Assembly: GCA_964631175.1 (NCBI GenBank)
Contig: CAZVWH010000051.1
Location: forward strand, 1 to 21,503
DNA from: CAZVWH01 sp964631175
GTDB lineage: Bacteria > Planctomycetota > Phycisphaerae > Sedimentisphaerales > Anaerobacaceae
Direction: 5' to 3'
Length of the DNA: 21,503 nucleotides
In this document: piece by piece, positions 13,808-21,503 of the stretch
Position numbering within the stretch: position 1 is the first letter of the stretch
Layout of the letters: the number at the start of each line of letters is the position of its first letter
Program-made: the position numbers and the translations under genes
The notes under the pieces: model-generated
What the model saw: only the letters and a program-made list of their open reading frames with translations
What the model was told of the DNA's origin: nothing
The model's database searches: none

Positions 13808-15175
13808 TTAAAATGGCCCAAAGGTGTCCATGACTGCATCCTCAATCGTTTCACTGATTGTCGGATGTGGATATGTTATCTGTCCAAGTTTTTCAGGGCT
13901 TAGGCCTATAAGCGTAGCGGCGAAAGCAGCGAATTCCGTCGCTATACTGCCTACCATGGTGATTCCGACAATCCTGTTTGTAGAATTATCACGAATAACC
14001 CGTATTTGCCCCACTGTATTATTGTGTGCAACACTTCGGCCGTTTCCTTTGAAAAAACCCTTACCTACCGAGATATCGAGCCCTTCGGCTTTGCAGGTAT
14101 CTTCTGATTTGCCGACTGATGTAACTTCGGGAAAGGTAAAGATGACTCTGGGGATAAGGCCATAGTCGGTCATCTTTCGGTTGCTGCCGGCGGCGTTTGC
14201 TGCGGCGACTTCTGCCTCGGTAGTAGCGCCATGCGCCAGAAAGGTTGTACCTATCACATCACCTATAGCATAGACCCCGGGGACATTGGTTTCCATTTTT
14301 TCATTAACAACAATTGCAGGACCTTTCATCTTCAAATTGAGAGCTTCGACTATTTTTTTGTCGACAGTAGGCTTTCGGCCTACAGAAACCAACACTTTTT
14401 CTGCTTCAATCGCCTGGCCGTTCTCAAGAACTACTTTTGTCGGCGTAGCTGTTATATCAACCGAGGTGACTTTCACGCCTGTTGTAGAATCGATGCTGAG
14501 TTTCTTGAACTCACGTTCAATCAGCCGGCCCACCCATTCATCCTCCATAGGAAGAAGTCTCGAAAGCGCCTCCACGATAGATACCTTCGTACCCATTGCG
14601 GCATATACACAGGCCATTTCGCAGCCGATTATGCCACCGCCTATGATTACCATCGATTTGGGTATTTGCGGCAGTGACAGGGCTTCCTTGCTGCTGATAA
14701 CCGTTTGGCTGTCGAAAGGTATATTTGCAAGCTCAACAGGTTCTGAGCCGGTAGCGAGAATTATTCTTTCGGCTTCTATTTCAATAGATTGACCGTCAGA
14801 CTCGACTTTAATTTGATTTGGTTTAGTTACTACTGCCCAGCCGGTAATCACCTTGATCTTATGGGCCTTAGCAGTAGCCGTCATCGCTTTGCGAAAGCCC
14901 GCTACGATGGCGTCTTTTCTTTGCTGAATTTTAGGCCAGTTTGGAGTGGCTGAAACGATGTCAATTCCGATTTCTGCTGCGCATTTAGCCGAGAGTAATG
15001 TATGCGCCGAGGCGAGCAAGACTTTTGACGGAATGCACCCCCAGTTTAGACAGATTCCGCCGATAAATTCTTTTTCTACTAACGCTACCGAAGCTCCTCT
15101 TTGTGCGCATCTTCGGGCAGCTCTTGCCCCGCCAGGACCAGCTCCGATTACTACTACGTCAAATTTTCCTGCCAT
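13808..15175 (-). CDS. lpd: Dihydrolipoyl dehydrogenase (E3)
   Basis: The 455-residue flavoenzyme reoxidises dihydrolipoamide in 2-oxoacid dehydrogenase or glycine cleavage complexes, passing electrons through FAD to NAD+. It has the FAD-binding GAGPGG (11-16), the redox disulfide in GGICLNWGCIPSK (Cys42, Cys47), the NAD-binding GGGIIG in the middle, the second FAD motif YAIGDV, and the C-terminal His437-Glu442 pair in YPHPTISE. The length is normal and no N-terminal lipoyl domain is present. GAGGT lies 7 bases before the ATG. It precedes lipB-lipA on the same strand (324 bp between), a sensible pairing since E3 acts on the cofactor those enzymes make. None of the E1/E2 genes are in the window. 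Confidence 0.95.
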   Translation of the reverse strand: MAGKFDVVVIGAGPGGARAARRCAQRGASVALVEKEFIGGICLNWGCIPSKVLLASAHTLLSAKCAAEIGIDIVSATPNWPKIQQRKDAIVAGFRKAMTATAKAHKIKVITGWAVVTKPNQIKVESDGQSIEIEAERIILATGSEPVELANIPFDSQTVISSKEALSLPQIPKSMVIIGGGIIGCEMACVYAAMGTKVSIVEALSRLLPMEDEWVGRLIEREFKKLSIDSTTGVKVTSVDITATPTKVVLENGQAIEAEKVLVSVGRKPTVDKKIVEALNLKMKGPAIVVNEKMETNVPGVYAIGDVIGTTFLAHGATTEAEVAAANAAGSNRKMTDYGLIPRVIFTFPEVTSVGKSEDTCKAEGLDISVGKGFFKGNGRSVAHNNTVGQIRVIRDNSTNRIVGITMVGSIATEFAAFAATLIGLSPEKLGQITYPHPTISETIEDAVMDTFGPF

Positions 15176-15553
15176 GATTTACCTCGTATTTCGTATCGCA
15201 TAATAAGCGTTTGTAAAAGTCATTAATATAACAGAATTGTGCGTAAAATGAAACCATGAGCTTGGTTTTTTATCAAATCGAATTGAAGAATCTCTTTCGA
15301 AGTGCGCTGATGCCCTGTTGAAAACATTAGACGTGGATACGTCATTGCGAGCGACTTGTCCGTCGTAGCCTTGGCGAAGACGGAAGCGAAGTCGCCGGGA
15401 TGGCTTGCGCCACAATCTCAAACTCCACAGGACGCCTAACGGCGGAAACGATAACTTTTTCTGCCCACCAGGCAAGAGATTGCCACGGCCCTTCGGGCCT
15501 CGCAATGACATTTTATAGATGTTTTCAACAGAGCAGTACGCTAACAAAAGCCA
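15176..15553. other. 378-bp intergenic region dominated by a palindromic repeat element
   Basis: It lies between birA and lpd. About 169 bp of it is the repeat element at 15341-15509. The minus-strand frame that crosses it translates repeat DNA and is not a credible gene. The lpd promoter should lie in 15180-15340, but I see no clear consensus pair. Confidence 0.55.
15341..15509. repeat. ~169-bp dispersed element with terminal inverted repeats
   Basis: GTCATTGCGAG at 15341-15351 is matched in reverse by CTCGCAATGAC at 15499-15509. Inside the left end, 15348-15394 is the exact reverse complement of 195-241. GGCCCTTCGGGCC near the right end is a further small hairpin. No coding capacity is seen, so I infer a non-autonomous dispersed element. 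Confidence 0.8.
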
Positions 15554-16342
15554 CTATTGTTTGACAATAGTAGTGTGGGCGGCGTCGAACATTCTTACGC
15601 CGCCGGTGTCCAACTGTAGAATTAAGCCTTTTTGGAGGTCGATTCCAATACAATTGCCGGCAAATTTCCTGCCGTTGTAGGACAACGTTATTCTATGGCC
15701 TAATTGGATACTTAATTCGCGCCATCTGTCCGTGACATCCTTACTATTTTTCTCTGCCATATCGAGCCAGCTATCTATGGAGGTCAGAAGTCTCTTGGCC
15801 AGCAAAATACGGTCACAAATTGTTTGACTCTCTATATCGATACTCGTTGCAGTTGATTGCAGCTCAGAAGGAAAAGAATCTCTCGTTTGGTGGCAGTTAA
15901 TCCCTACACCGATGATGTAAGCGTTATTGGTATTGGTCGTCTTTGATTCGAGCAGGATGCCGGCCACTTTTTTGCCGGTCAGTAGTATATCATTCGGCCA
16001 TTTGATTTTTGCTTCGCTGATGCCAACTTTTCCGAGCGCATCGGCAACAGCTACCGCGCAGGCAAGTGAAAGTAATTCAGCTTTTAGAGCACTCTCTATA
16101 AAGACTATTGAGCACAAAATGCTGTCCGCTCGGCTGCTGTGCCATTTACAGCCTGCTCTGCCTCTGCCTGCGGACTGCTGTTCAGCGAAAATTACGAGGC
16201 CGTCGTTGTCTTTGTTTTTTGCATATTCGGCTGTAATATCGTTCGTGCTCGACGTAGAGTCGAAGACGAGGATTTTTCTGCCGATGCGCTTAGTCTTCAG
16301 ATTTGCTTTTATTTTGTCTGGATCCAGCAGGTCGGTTGGCAT
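15554..16342 (-). CDS. birA: Biotin-[acetyl-CoA-carboxylase] ligase, monofunctional
   Basis: The 262-residue protein makes biotinyl-AMP and attaches biotin to the lysine of carrier proteins such as acetyl-CoA carboxylase BCCP. It has the STSSTND motif (29-35), the biotinyl-AMP loop GRGRAGCKW (59-67) and the catalytic KWPND (114-118), then GKKVAGILLE and the small C-terminal domain. It lacks the N-terminal helix-turn-helix of E. coli BirA, so it should not repress biotin genes. In the loop the second usual Arg of GRGRxGR is Cys65, a departure at a position that helps hold the intermediate. The start is only 5 bp after the nadC stop, indicating co-transcription and probable coupling. Confidence 0.93.
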   Translation of the reverse strand: MPTDLLDPDKIKANLKTKRIGRKILVFDSTSSTNDITAEYAKNKDNDGLVIFAEQQSAGRGRAGCKWHSSRADSILCSIVFIESALKAELLSLACAVAVADALGKVGISEAKIKWPNDILLTGKKVAGILLESKTTNTNNAYIIGVGINCHQTRDSFPSELQSTATSIDIESQTICDRILLAKRLLTSIDSWLDMAEKNSKDVTDRWRELSIQLGHRITLSYNGRKFAGNCIGIDLQKGLILQLDTGGVRMFDAAHTTIVKQ

Positions 16343-16347
16343 GTCTG

Positions 16348-17223
16348 TTAGTACCTATCGAGGCCGATATCGACGGCTGCTGCTGAGTGAGTAATTGCAC
16401 CGACAGCGATTCTTTCAACACCGCACTGAGCTATAGCTGAGACATTTGTTAGCGTAATATTGCCGGAGGCTTCGAGCAGAGGCTTTTTGTCTCTGCCGCA
16501 CATCTCATTTCGCATCTCGACAGCGTGTTTTAACTGCCACTGGCCCATATTATCGAGAAGCACTATGTCAATGCCTGGAATTTCAAGCACATAGTTGAGC
16601 TGGTCATCTACGTGGTCAACCTCAACGGCAACGAATTTGACGCCTTTCACCTTCTTGGCTTCACAGATTATCTTCCTGAGTTTCGGCTGGAAGTGTCTGC
16701 CTAATTGTGCGATATGGTTATCTTTAATCAATATGCCGTCGTACAATCCCAGTCGGTGATTATGTCCGCCGCCACATCGAACTGCGTACTTTTCGAGGAT
16801 TCTCCAGCCGGGCAGCGTCTTTCTGGTATCGAAAATTTTTGCCTTTGTACCCTGAATGGCGCGGACATACTTGCGCGTGGTGGTAGCTATTCCGCTGAGT
16901 CTCTGTAGGAAATTCAGTGTTACCCGCTCGGCGCTGAGCATAGAACGCAAAGGCCCTTCGATGGTGGCGATTTTGCGGCCGATGTGGGCAGCCTGGCCGT
17001 CATCTACGTAAACATTTAGCTTGAGCTTTTTGTCATAAATGCTGAGGATTTCTTTTACCACCAGCATTCCACACACGATTATTTCTTCTCGTGAAATCAT
17101 ACTTGCTTTATCAATGGTATCAGCTCTGAACAGAAGCTCGCTGGTAGTGTCACCCTGGCCGAGGTCTTCGTCAATGGCCATTTGAATAATCGGCCGAACT
17201 TGTGCAATGTTAAGTTTTGTCAT
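16348..17223 (-). CDS. nadC: Nicotinate-nucleotide diphosphorylase (carboxylating)
   Basis: The 291-residue enzyme converts quinolinate and PRPP to nicotinate mononucleotide, CO2 and pyrophosphate in de novo NAD synthesis. The signature stretches are SAERVTLNFLQRLSG (97-111), DTRKTLPG (132-139), GGGHNHR (151-157), KDNH (167-170) and EASGNI near the end, all intact. The length is normal. GGGAAG lies just before the ATG. birA begins 5 bp after the stop and uvrB ends 88 bp upstream, with a hairpin between. nadA and nadB are not in the window. Confidence 0.96.
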   Translation of the reverse strand: MTKLNIAQVRPIIQMAIDEDLGQGDTTSELLFRADTIDKASMISREEIIVCGMLVVKEILSIYDKKLKLNVYVDDGQAAHIGRKIATIEGPLRSMLSAERVTLNFLQRLSGIATTTRKYVRAIQGTKAKIFDTRKTLPGWRILEKYAVRCGGGHNHRLGLYDGILIKDNHIAQLGRHFQPKLRKIICEAKKVKGVKFVAVEVDHVDDQLNYVLEIPGIDIVLLDNMGQWQLKHAVEMRNEMCGRDKKPLLEASGNITLTNVSAIAQCGVERIAVGAITHSAAAVDIGLDRY

Positions 17224-17284
17224 CTTCTTCCCGTCTTTGTCATATATAAAATTATCGTTGGATTATTCTCACTCTATCAATGAA

Positions 17285-17305
17285 CCGTCACCGCAGGGGT
17301 GACGG
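17285..17305 (-). terminator. Hairpin between uvrB and nadC
   Basis: CCGTCACC and GGTGACGG form a perfect 8-bp stem with a 5-base loop, starting 6 bases after the uvrB stop. Only a short TT follows on the minus strand, so it may be a weak terminator or an RNA-processing or stability hairpin in a uvrB-nadC-birA transcript. Confidence 0.45.
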
Positions 17306-17311
17306 CTAAAA

Positions 17312-19354
17312 TTAATTTCCTTTTCTTCGCTGTTTCTTTGTTACTAAGAAGTCTCGTTTCTTTCTTTTTGAACCGGCTATAACCAGCTCCGGCAGTTCTT
17401 TCAACTCTCGCAACTGGTCCCGCAAAAAGGCTGCCCGTTCAAAATCAAGGGCCTGCGCCGCCTCAAGCATCTCTCTCTCAATCTGACCGACCAGCTCGAC
17501 CTTATCGTATTCGTTGTCGGCAAAACTTACAGCTTCACGGGCGGTATGCCTTGCTTTTATCCGCTCGGTTAAGCTCCTGCGGATCTCCTTTTTGATTGTT
17601 TCCGGCGTAATATTGTGTTTCTTATTATATTCCATCTGAATTTTACGGCGTCTGTTTGTTTCGTCAATAGCTTTTTGCATTGATTTGGTAATTACATCCG
17701 CGTACAAAAAGACGGTAGCATTGATGTTTCGTGCGGTTCTGCCGATAGTTTGAATCAAAGAAATCTGGCTTCGCAGGAATCCTTCCTTGTCGGCGTCGAG
17801 GATTGCAACGGCTGAAACTTCCGGCAAATCCAGGCCCTCCCGCAGCAGATTTATACCCACAAGAACGTCAAATTCGCCGTTGCGAAGGTCACGTAGTATC
17901 TCCACTCTTTCAAGAGTGTCAATCTCGCTGTGCAGATACCGGCACTTAAAACCCTTCTTTGCGATGTAGCCTGAAAGATTTTCAGCCATTCGTTTGGTCA
18001 GGGTTGTAACAAGCATTCGCTCCTTAGCTTGAACACGTTTTTCTATCTCGCCCAAAAGGTGTGGAATCTGGTTGCCGGCTGGATGCACAAAGATTTTCGG
18101 GTCCAAAAGGCCGGTAGGTCTTATTACTTGCTCGACCACCTCGTGGTCACATTTTTCCAGCTCAAAAGGCCCAGGCGTAGCAGAAACAAAAATTACATGC
18201 GACCAGTTTTCCTGAAACTCTTCGAAGCGCAACGGCCTGTTATCCAGCGCACTCGGCAGTCTAAAGCCGTGCTCAACCAAAACTTCTTTTCTGCTTCTGT
18301 CACCTGCCCACATCGCCCGTATCTGCGGAACGGTAGCATGGGACTCGTCTATGAACAAAAGGAAATCTTTTGGGAAATAGTCAATCAACGTATAGGGCCT
18401 TGCTCCAGCAGGCAGGCCCGATAGATGCCTGGCGTAGTTCTCGATCCCACTGCAATAGCCGACCTCCTGTATCATTTCGATATCATACTTCGTTCGAGCC
18501 TCAAGTCTTTGAGCTTCGAGTAGCTTACCCTGACCTCGCAGTTCGGCTAATCGCTCTTTTAGCTCAGCCTTTATACTATCTACCGCGGATGTAATCCTGT
18601 CGCCGGGCATAACGTAGTGCTCAGCAGGATAGATAAAGACTTGCTGCTCGACAGACAGAGTCTCCCCGGAAACAGGATTGATATAGCTTATCTGTTCCAC
18701 CTCATCGCCGAAAAGCTCGATGCGTATCGCGAATGATTCGTATGAGGGATATACCTCCACTACATCACCGCGAACTCTGAATTTACCTCGCTGAAAATCA
18801 ATATCGTTTCTGGAGTACTGGATGTCTGCCAATCTGCCAAGCAGGTCGTTTCTATTTATACTGTCGCCAGCTACGACAGCTACGACACTGGCTTTATAAT
18901 CCTCAGGTGAGCCTAATCCGAAGATGCACGAAACGGATGCGATAATAATACAATCGCTTCTTGTCGAAAGGCTGGTTGTGGCCGAAAGCCGAAGCCGGTC
19001 AAGGTCGGCGTTTTTCGAGGCGTCCTTTTCTATGTAAATGTCTCGCTGCGGGATGTAAGCTTCCGGCTGATAGTAATCGTAGTAGCTGACGAAATATTCG
19101 ACCGCATTTTCCGGAAAAAGCTCATTGAATTCCTCATAAAGCTGAGCAGCTAATGTTTTATTGTGAGATATAACAAGAGCCGGCAGGTCGAACTGAGCGA
19201 TGACGTTAGCCATCGTGAAGGTCTTGCCGCTGCCGGTAACACCCATTAATGTTTGGTATTTCTTGACCGAGCGCAGACCTTCCGCCAGCCGTTCTATAGC
19301 CTTAGGCTGGTCGCCCGCCGGGCTAAATTCATTGTTTAGCTTAAATGTTGCCAT
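17312..19354 (-). CDS. uvrB: UvrABC excinuclease subunit B
   Basis: The 680-residue protein is the DNA-damage verification helicase of nucleotide excision repair. It binds UvrA, opens the strands at the lesion and recruits UvrC. The Walker A GVTGSGKT is at 38-45. The beta-hairpin YYDYYQPEAY (91-100) inserts between strands. DEAH-like IDESH lies in the middle, and helicase motifs (GRTARN) follow. The C-terminal UVR helix pair that contacts UvrC is at about 618-652, with a basic tail. The length is normal for the family. GGAGG lies 8 bases before the ATG. A promoter is placed at 19376-19404. A truncated second copy of its first 24 codons lies 850 bp upstream. Confidence 0.98.
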   Translation of the reverse strand: MATFKLNNEFSPAGDQPKAIERLAEGLRSVKKYQTLMGVTGSGKTFTMANVIAQFDLPALVISHNKTLAAQLYEEFNELFPENAVEYFVSYYDYYQPEAYIPQRDIYIEKDASKNADLDRLRLSATTSLSTRSDCIIIASVSCIFGLGSPEDYKASVVAVVAGDSINRNDLLGRLADIQYSRNDIDFQRGKFRVRGDVVEVYPSYESFAIRIELFGDEVEQISYINPVSGETLSVEQQVFIYPAEHYVMPGDRITSAVDSIKAELKERLAELRGQGKLLEAQRLEARTKYDIEMIQEVGYCSGIENYARHLSGLPAGARPYTLIDYFPKDFLLFIDESHATVPQIRAMWAGDRSRKEVLVEHGFRLPSALDNRPLRFEEFQENWSHVIFVSATPGPFELEKCDHEVVEQVIRPTGLLDPKIFVHPAGNQIPHLLGEIEKRVQAKERMLVTTLTKRMAENLSGYIAKKGFKCRYLHSEIDTLERVEILRDLRNGEFDVLVGINLLREGLDLPEVSAVAILDADKEGFLRSQISLIQTIGRTARNINATVFLYADVITKSMQKAIDETNRRRKIQMEYNKKHNITPETIKKEIRRSLTERIKARHTAREAVSFADNEYDKVELVGQIEREMLEAAQALDFERAAFLRDQLRELKELPELVIAGSKRKKRDFLVTKKQRRKGN

Positions 19355-19625
19355 CCGTTAGCCTCCAAGCTAACTATTTTACACTCAGATGAAGCAAAAC
19401 TCAACAGAAAGTAGCTTGATTTTAGCACGGTCCTATGAGCTTGTGGCCTTTCGTTAACGTAGGAACCCTGCAGGACCGAATTAAGGCATGAGGAGTTATC
19501 AGCTTTTTGTATGATCGGCACAATTTTCCTCAAAATCGGATAGCGTGTGCGAATGGACTAATTTGTCGTAAAGCCTTCACGCTCAGCAGGAAAAGGGTGG
19601 GCTTTGGTATGGGGGATTTGCAGGG
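19355..19625. other. Space between uvrB and the accessory genes
   Basis: It contains the uvrB ribosome site and promoter. Beyond those I see nothing convincing; a minus-strand frame at 19336-19533 overlaps uvrB control sequence and is unlikely. Confidence 0.5.
19376..19404 (-). promoter_or_regulatory. Candidate sigma70-type promoter for uvrB
   Basis: On the minus strand TTGAGT (19404-19399) is separated by 17 bases from TAAAAT (19381-19376), giving a start about 15 nt upstream of the ATG. I see no SOS-type LexA box nearby. Confidence 0.6.
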
Positions 19626-19715
19626 ATGAAAAAAAATGATATTAAGCCTAAAAATCAGCTTTACGTGCAACTTGTAAAATATATAATAAATAAGCTCGAA
19701 TGGTCGTCAGATTAA
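19626..19715 (+). CDS. Possible 29-residue small protein abutting the next gene
   Basis: ATG at 19626 reads 29 codons to TAA at 19713-19715, and the next ATG begins at 19716 with no gap. The peptide is MKKNDIKPKNQ followed by an amphipathic stretch LYVQLVKYIINKLEW. A GGGGGA tract lies about 11 bases upstream. This abutting arrangement suggests translational coupling with the following gene, perhaps a leader or a small partner. It could also be chance in AT-rich DNA. Confidence 0.35.
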   Translation: MKKNDIKPKNQLYVQLVKYIINKLEWSSD

Positions 19716-20207
19716 ATGGGGTTTTGCAACCATCGTAATGGGGGTTATACTAAGATGCGTTTTCTTCGCTATATCAAGCGGTTCCTATCGATGACCTTTA
19801 AGATAGAGATTGAGAGAGCTAAGCAAAATAACAGAGTTCTTGACATCAATAATGAAACATTGCAAGGGTACCTTGACCCTGGTTACTTAGTAGAGAAGTT
19901 GAGTGCCATACTTTTCAAAAAGACGAAACGCACTTCAGGTCATATACATTTCCATTTTCGAAATAAGTCAGATCATATTATTTTTCTCTGGTCCGAGGGG
20001 AAGTTAAAGAGAATAGTGACTAAATCACCGAGTTGTAAGAAGGGCCAATATGTGCATTGGAAACATTCTCAATTTTGTGATTACGAGCGCGAACAGCTTC
20101 TTAGAGAATTATTTAGCCAAGTTGAACGCATAGAAATTGATGGGGACAACTTTAATAAAGCATGGCCATCTTATAATGAATTTGCAAGGTGGTTGATCCA
20201 AAACTGA
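19716..20207 (+). CDS. Hypothetical protein beside the uvrB fragment
   Basis: The 163-residue frame is not recognised. It is basic in its first third (RFLRYIKRFLSMTFKIE), then has a mixed region HIHFHFRNKSDHIIFLW, several Cys (SCKKG, FCDYE) and an acidic end, with no clear membrane segment. It may start at 19716, coupled to the small ORF, or at the ATG 19755, which has GGGGG about 10 bases upstream; that gives 150 residues. It lies between intact uvrB and a truncated uvrB 5' copy, so it looks like accessory DNA carried in with a recombination event. Its AT-rich codon use differs from the housekeeping neighbours by eye. Confidence 0.55.
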   Translation: MGFCNHRNGGYTKMRFLRYIKRFLSMTFKIEIERAKQNNRVLDINNETLQGYLDPGYLVEKLSAILFKKTKRTSGHIHFHFRNKSDHIIFLWSEGKLKRIVTKSPSCKKGQYVHWKHSQFCDYEREQLLRELFSQVERIEIDGDNFNKAWPSYNEFARWLIQN

Positions 20208-20209
20208 AT

Positions 20210-20281
20210 AGCGAGCCGGCTTATGGCTTGAGGCTGATCACCCGCAGGGCTAAATTCCGTGCTTAACTTAAAGATACTCAT
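20210..20281 (-). pseudogene. Truncated uvrB 5' fragment
   Basis: On the minus strand from ATG 20281, 24 codons read MSIFKLSTEFSPAGDQPQAI, then SRLA. The functional gene reads MATFKLNNEFSPAGDQPKAI, then ERLA. The match ends at about 20210, after which the frame runs antisense through the hypothetical gene. Many silent differences show it is not a recent copy. No second uvrB body follows. Confidence 0.8.
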
Positions 20282-20460
20282 ACTGATAGAATACCGCATC
20301 CAGAACACAGAATACAGCCCAAAGGATGCCTTACGGCAAAAAACAATGAAAAGGAATGATAAATAGTGAAAAGTTCCGTTATTCATTCAGCCGTGCCTGC
20401 TAAATTCGAAATCCTAAGCACCACCATAAGGTGTCCTGCGGAGAAATCCGAAACAAGATT

Positions 20461-20565
20461 AAATATCAAAAATCAAATATCAAAATTACATTGCAAAGTG
20501 TAAAAAGTCATTTTTGAATTTTTATTTGTCATTTTGATTTTTGCATTTTAATTTTTGATTTTTTT
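20461..20565. repeat. AT-rich inverted repeat block
   Basis: AATCAAATATCAAAATTAC-type text on the left (20461-20488) is loosely complementary to ATTTTGATTTTTGCATTTT-type text on the right (20532-20565). It is non-coding and similar in style to degenerate intergenic repeats. Confidence 0.5.
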
Positions 20566-20578
20566 CCACATGGAAGTT

Positions 20579-20587
20579 TGGTATAAT
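20579..20587 (+). promoter_or_regulatory. Candidate extended -10 promoter for the coiled-coil gene
   Basis: TGGTATAAT combines a TGn extension with a perfect TATAAT at 20582-20587. A start near 20594 would leave a leader of about 130 nt before the ATG at 20723. No good -35 box is at the right distance. Confidence 0.4.
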
Positions 20588-20722
20588 TCCGAGCAACAAC
20601 TATGCGGATGAAGCATCGACCTCATTAAATTAGGACTCTCCCATACAGTCGAAGCGTTAGTGCTAGTGCTTAAAATTGTATAGTTAGACTGAGAATGGGT
20701 TTGAAGATAACAGGAGAAAAAA

Positions 20723-21490
20723 ATGGAATTTCCTGAAATTCCCACAGACAATCTTTACAAATTCATGGCTTTATCCGGTGTTGTAATCCTTGTTTTATCT
20801 TTGATTCCATTCTATCATGCGCACAGATTATACTTGGATGCCCTACATTTGAGCGGTGACATAAAAATATGCGGCATTCAGCTTGAGTGGCAATCCAAGG
20901 ATGCTAATGAATTAATGCAACAACTCGACACCTTAACACCACAAATCAGCAACCTATGGCAAAAAATCGTTGGCCTTGCGCAACAAACCAGTAACCTGGA
21001 AGGTCAATCTATTGACTTAAATAAACAAATTGATGAATTAATAGAAACAATGCCCCCAGAAACTACAGTATCGTTGGATTCAAAAATACCATCAGTAGAG
21101 TCAGATAAGAAAATAACTATCAAAAAGAAAAAAGAAGACATCCAAAAGGAATTAGATAGAGATATCCAGAGTAAACTTAAACTTGAAGAAGAACAGCATA
21201 AACTTGAAGAAAAAAACCGTGAACTTAAAGAAAAAAACCGTGAACTTAAAGAAAAAAACCGTGAATTTAAAGAAGAAATCCGCAAACAGCAAGTCACCAT
21301 TATACAGCATGAGACAAAATGCAAGGAGCACATATATCTTTCACGAATAATAACTATAGAGATGTTCTTTGGTATTTTTGGTTTCCTGTCGGGTTTGGCT
21401 CTTGCAATAAAAGGGTTTAGACTTTGGCATCTTAAACTACAGGTTCACCAGGATAGAATAATCCAAATGAAGGCTAAATCTAAAGATTAG
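20723..21490 (+). CDS. Two-helix membrane protein with long coiled coil
   Basis: The 255-residue protein has a membrane segment near the N-terminus (about 14-31, FMALSGVVILVLSLIPFY) and another near the C-terminus (about 210-228, FFGIFGFLSGLALAIKGF). Between them is a long charged coiled coil whose centre is five near-identical 7-residue units (KLEEEQH, KLEEKNR, ELKEKNR twice, EFKEEIR). Both ends probably lie on one side and the coil on the other. AGGAG at 20712-20716 is 6 bases before the ATG. I recognise no family; the layout suits a spacer or scaffold in the envelope. It has no neighbours on its side inside the window. Confidence 0.75.
   Translation: MEFPEIPTDNLYKFMALSGVVILVLSLIPFYHAHRLYLDALHLSGDIKICGIQLEWQSKDANELMQQLDTLTPQISNLWQKIVGLAQQTSNLEGQSIDLNKQIDELIETMPPETTVSLDSKIPSVESDKKITIKKKKEDIQKELDRDIQSKLKLEEEQHKLEEKNRELKEKNRELKEKNREFKEEIRKQQVTIIQHETKCKEHIYLSRIITIEMFFGIFGFLSGLALAIKGFRLWHLKLQVHQDRIIQMKAKSKD
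21180..21284 (+). repeat. Five 21-bp tandem units in the coiled-coil gene
   Basis: Units begin at 21180, 21201, 21222, 21243 and 21264, each of the form AACTTAAAGAAAAAAACCGTG. The second to fourth are almost identical and the outer ones are diverged. Each encodes one heptad, so whole units can be gained or lost without breaking the coil. Confidence 0.9.
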
Positions 21491-21503
21491 TAACATATCT
21501 ATG

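Larger units (their letters stand above)
20208..20722. other. 515-bp region with uvrB fragment, repeats and a promoter-like site
   Basis: No intact gene. It contains a truncated uvrB start, an AT-rich inverted block at about 20461-20565 and an extended -10-like box at 20579-20587. The minus-strand frame 20171-20386 includes the uvrB fragment but is not an intact gene. Confidence 0.55.

Noticed and set aside
13631..13903. Plus-strand frame of 90 residues
   Set aside because: It overlaps the lpd 3' end and a hairpin and has no recognisable features.
15179..15547. 122-residue minus-strand frame between birA and lpd
   Set aside because: It translates the repeat element at 15341-15509, with no domain and no ribosome site.
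21180..21284. CRISPR or VNTR-only DNA
   Set aside because: The repeats are in frame and directly adjacent with no spacers, and encode coiled-coil heptads.

Overview
The window looks like a chromosomal contig piece from an uncultured bacterium, most likely Planctomycetota (a Phycisphaerae-like lineage). I infer this from the paired PilX-like pilus proteins with long beta-rich bodies, the SpoIIAA/RsbW-type partner-switch pair, the moderate GC content and the many short dispersed repeats. No rRNA, tRNA, CRISPR array, transposase or integrase is visible. A 100-base run of N at 7417-7516 is an assembly gap and cuts one gene.

Layout. At 1-99 is the C-terminal end of a TPR protein. A 510-bp repeat-bearing leader follows, then a plus-strand pair: an amidohydrolase-fold protein and an SLC6/NSS-type sodium symporter (610-3557). 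Two minus-strand genes come next: a MazG-like pyrophosphohydrolase and an Rrf2 regulator without cysteines. From 4738 a consensus-like promoter drives a plus-strand cluster: a STAS anti-sigma antagonist, an RsbW-like ATPase, a lipoprotein amidase with intact zinc ligands, and a short GAF-like protein. A minus-strand envelope region (7216-11098) carries two paralogous PilX-like proteins, a small acidic membrane protein and a gap-truncated zinc-ribbon protein. Upstream of it is about 700 bp of AT-rich DNA packed with tandem, inverted and dispersed repeats.

From 19354 down to 11801 the minus strand carries uvrB, nadC, birA, lpd and a fused lipB-lipA. Most of this is cofactor biology: NAD synthesis, biotin attachment, lipoyl attachment and synthesis, and the lipoamide-using E3 enzyme. 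The right end is accessory. A 29-codon ORF abuts an unrecognised 163-aa ORF, followed by a truncated second copy of the uvrB 5' end, an AT-rich repeat block, and a membrane protein whose coiled coil is encoded by a 21-bp tandem repeat.

The most striking observation is in the fused lipBA gene. An 82-bp palindromic element sits in frame inside the LipA part and adds about 27 residues, like the palindromic elements of Rickettsia genes. The linker between the LipB and LipA parts is encoded by a low-complexity repeat. Other points of interest are a ~133-bp terminal-inverted-repeat element in two diverged copies with a compensatory stem change, the uvrB 5' fragment beside an accessory segment, and an amidohydrolase and a symporter that each lack expected signature residues.
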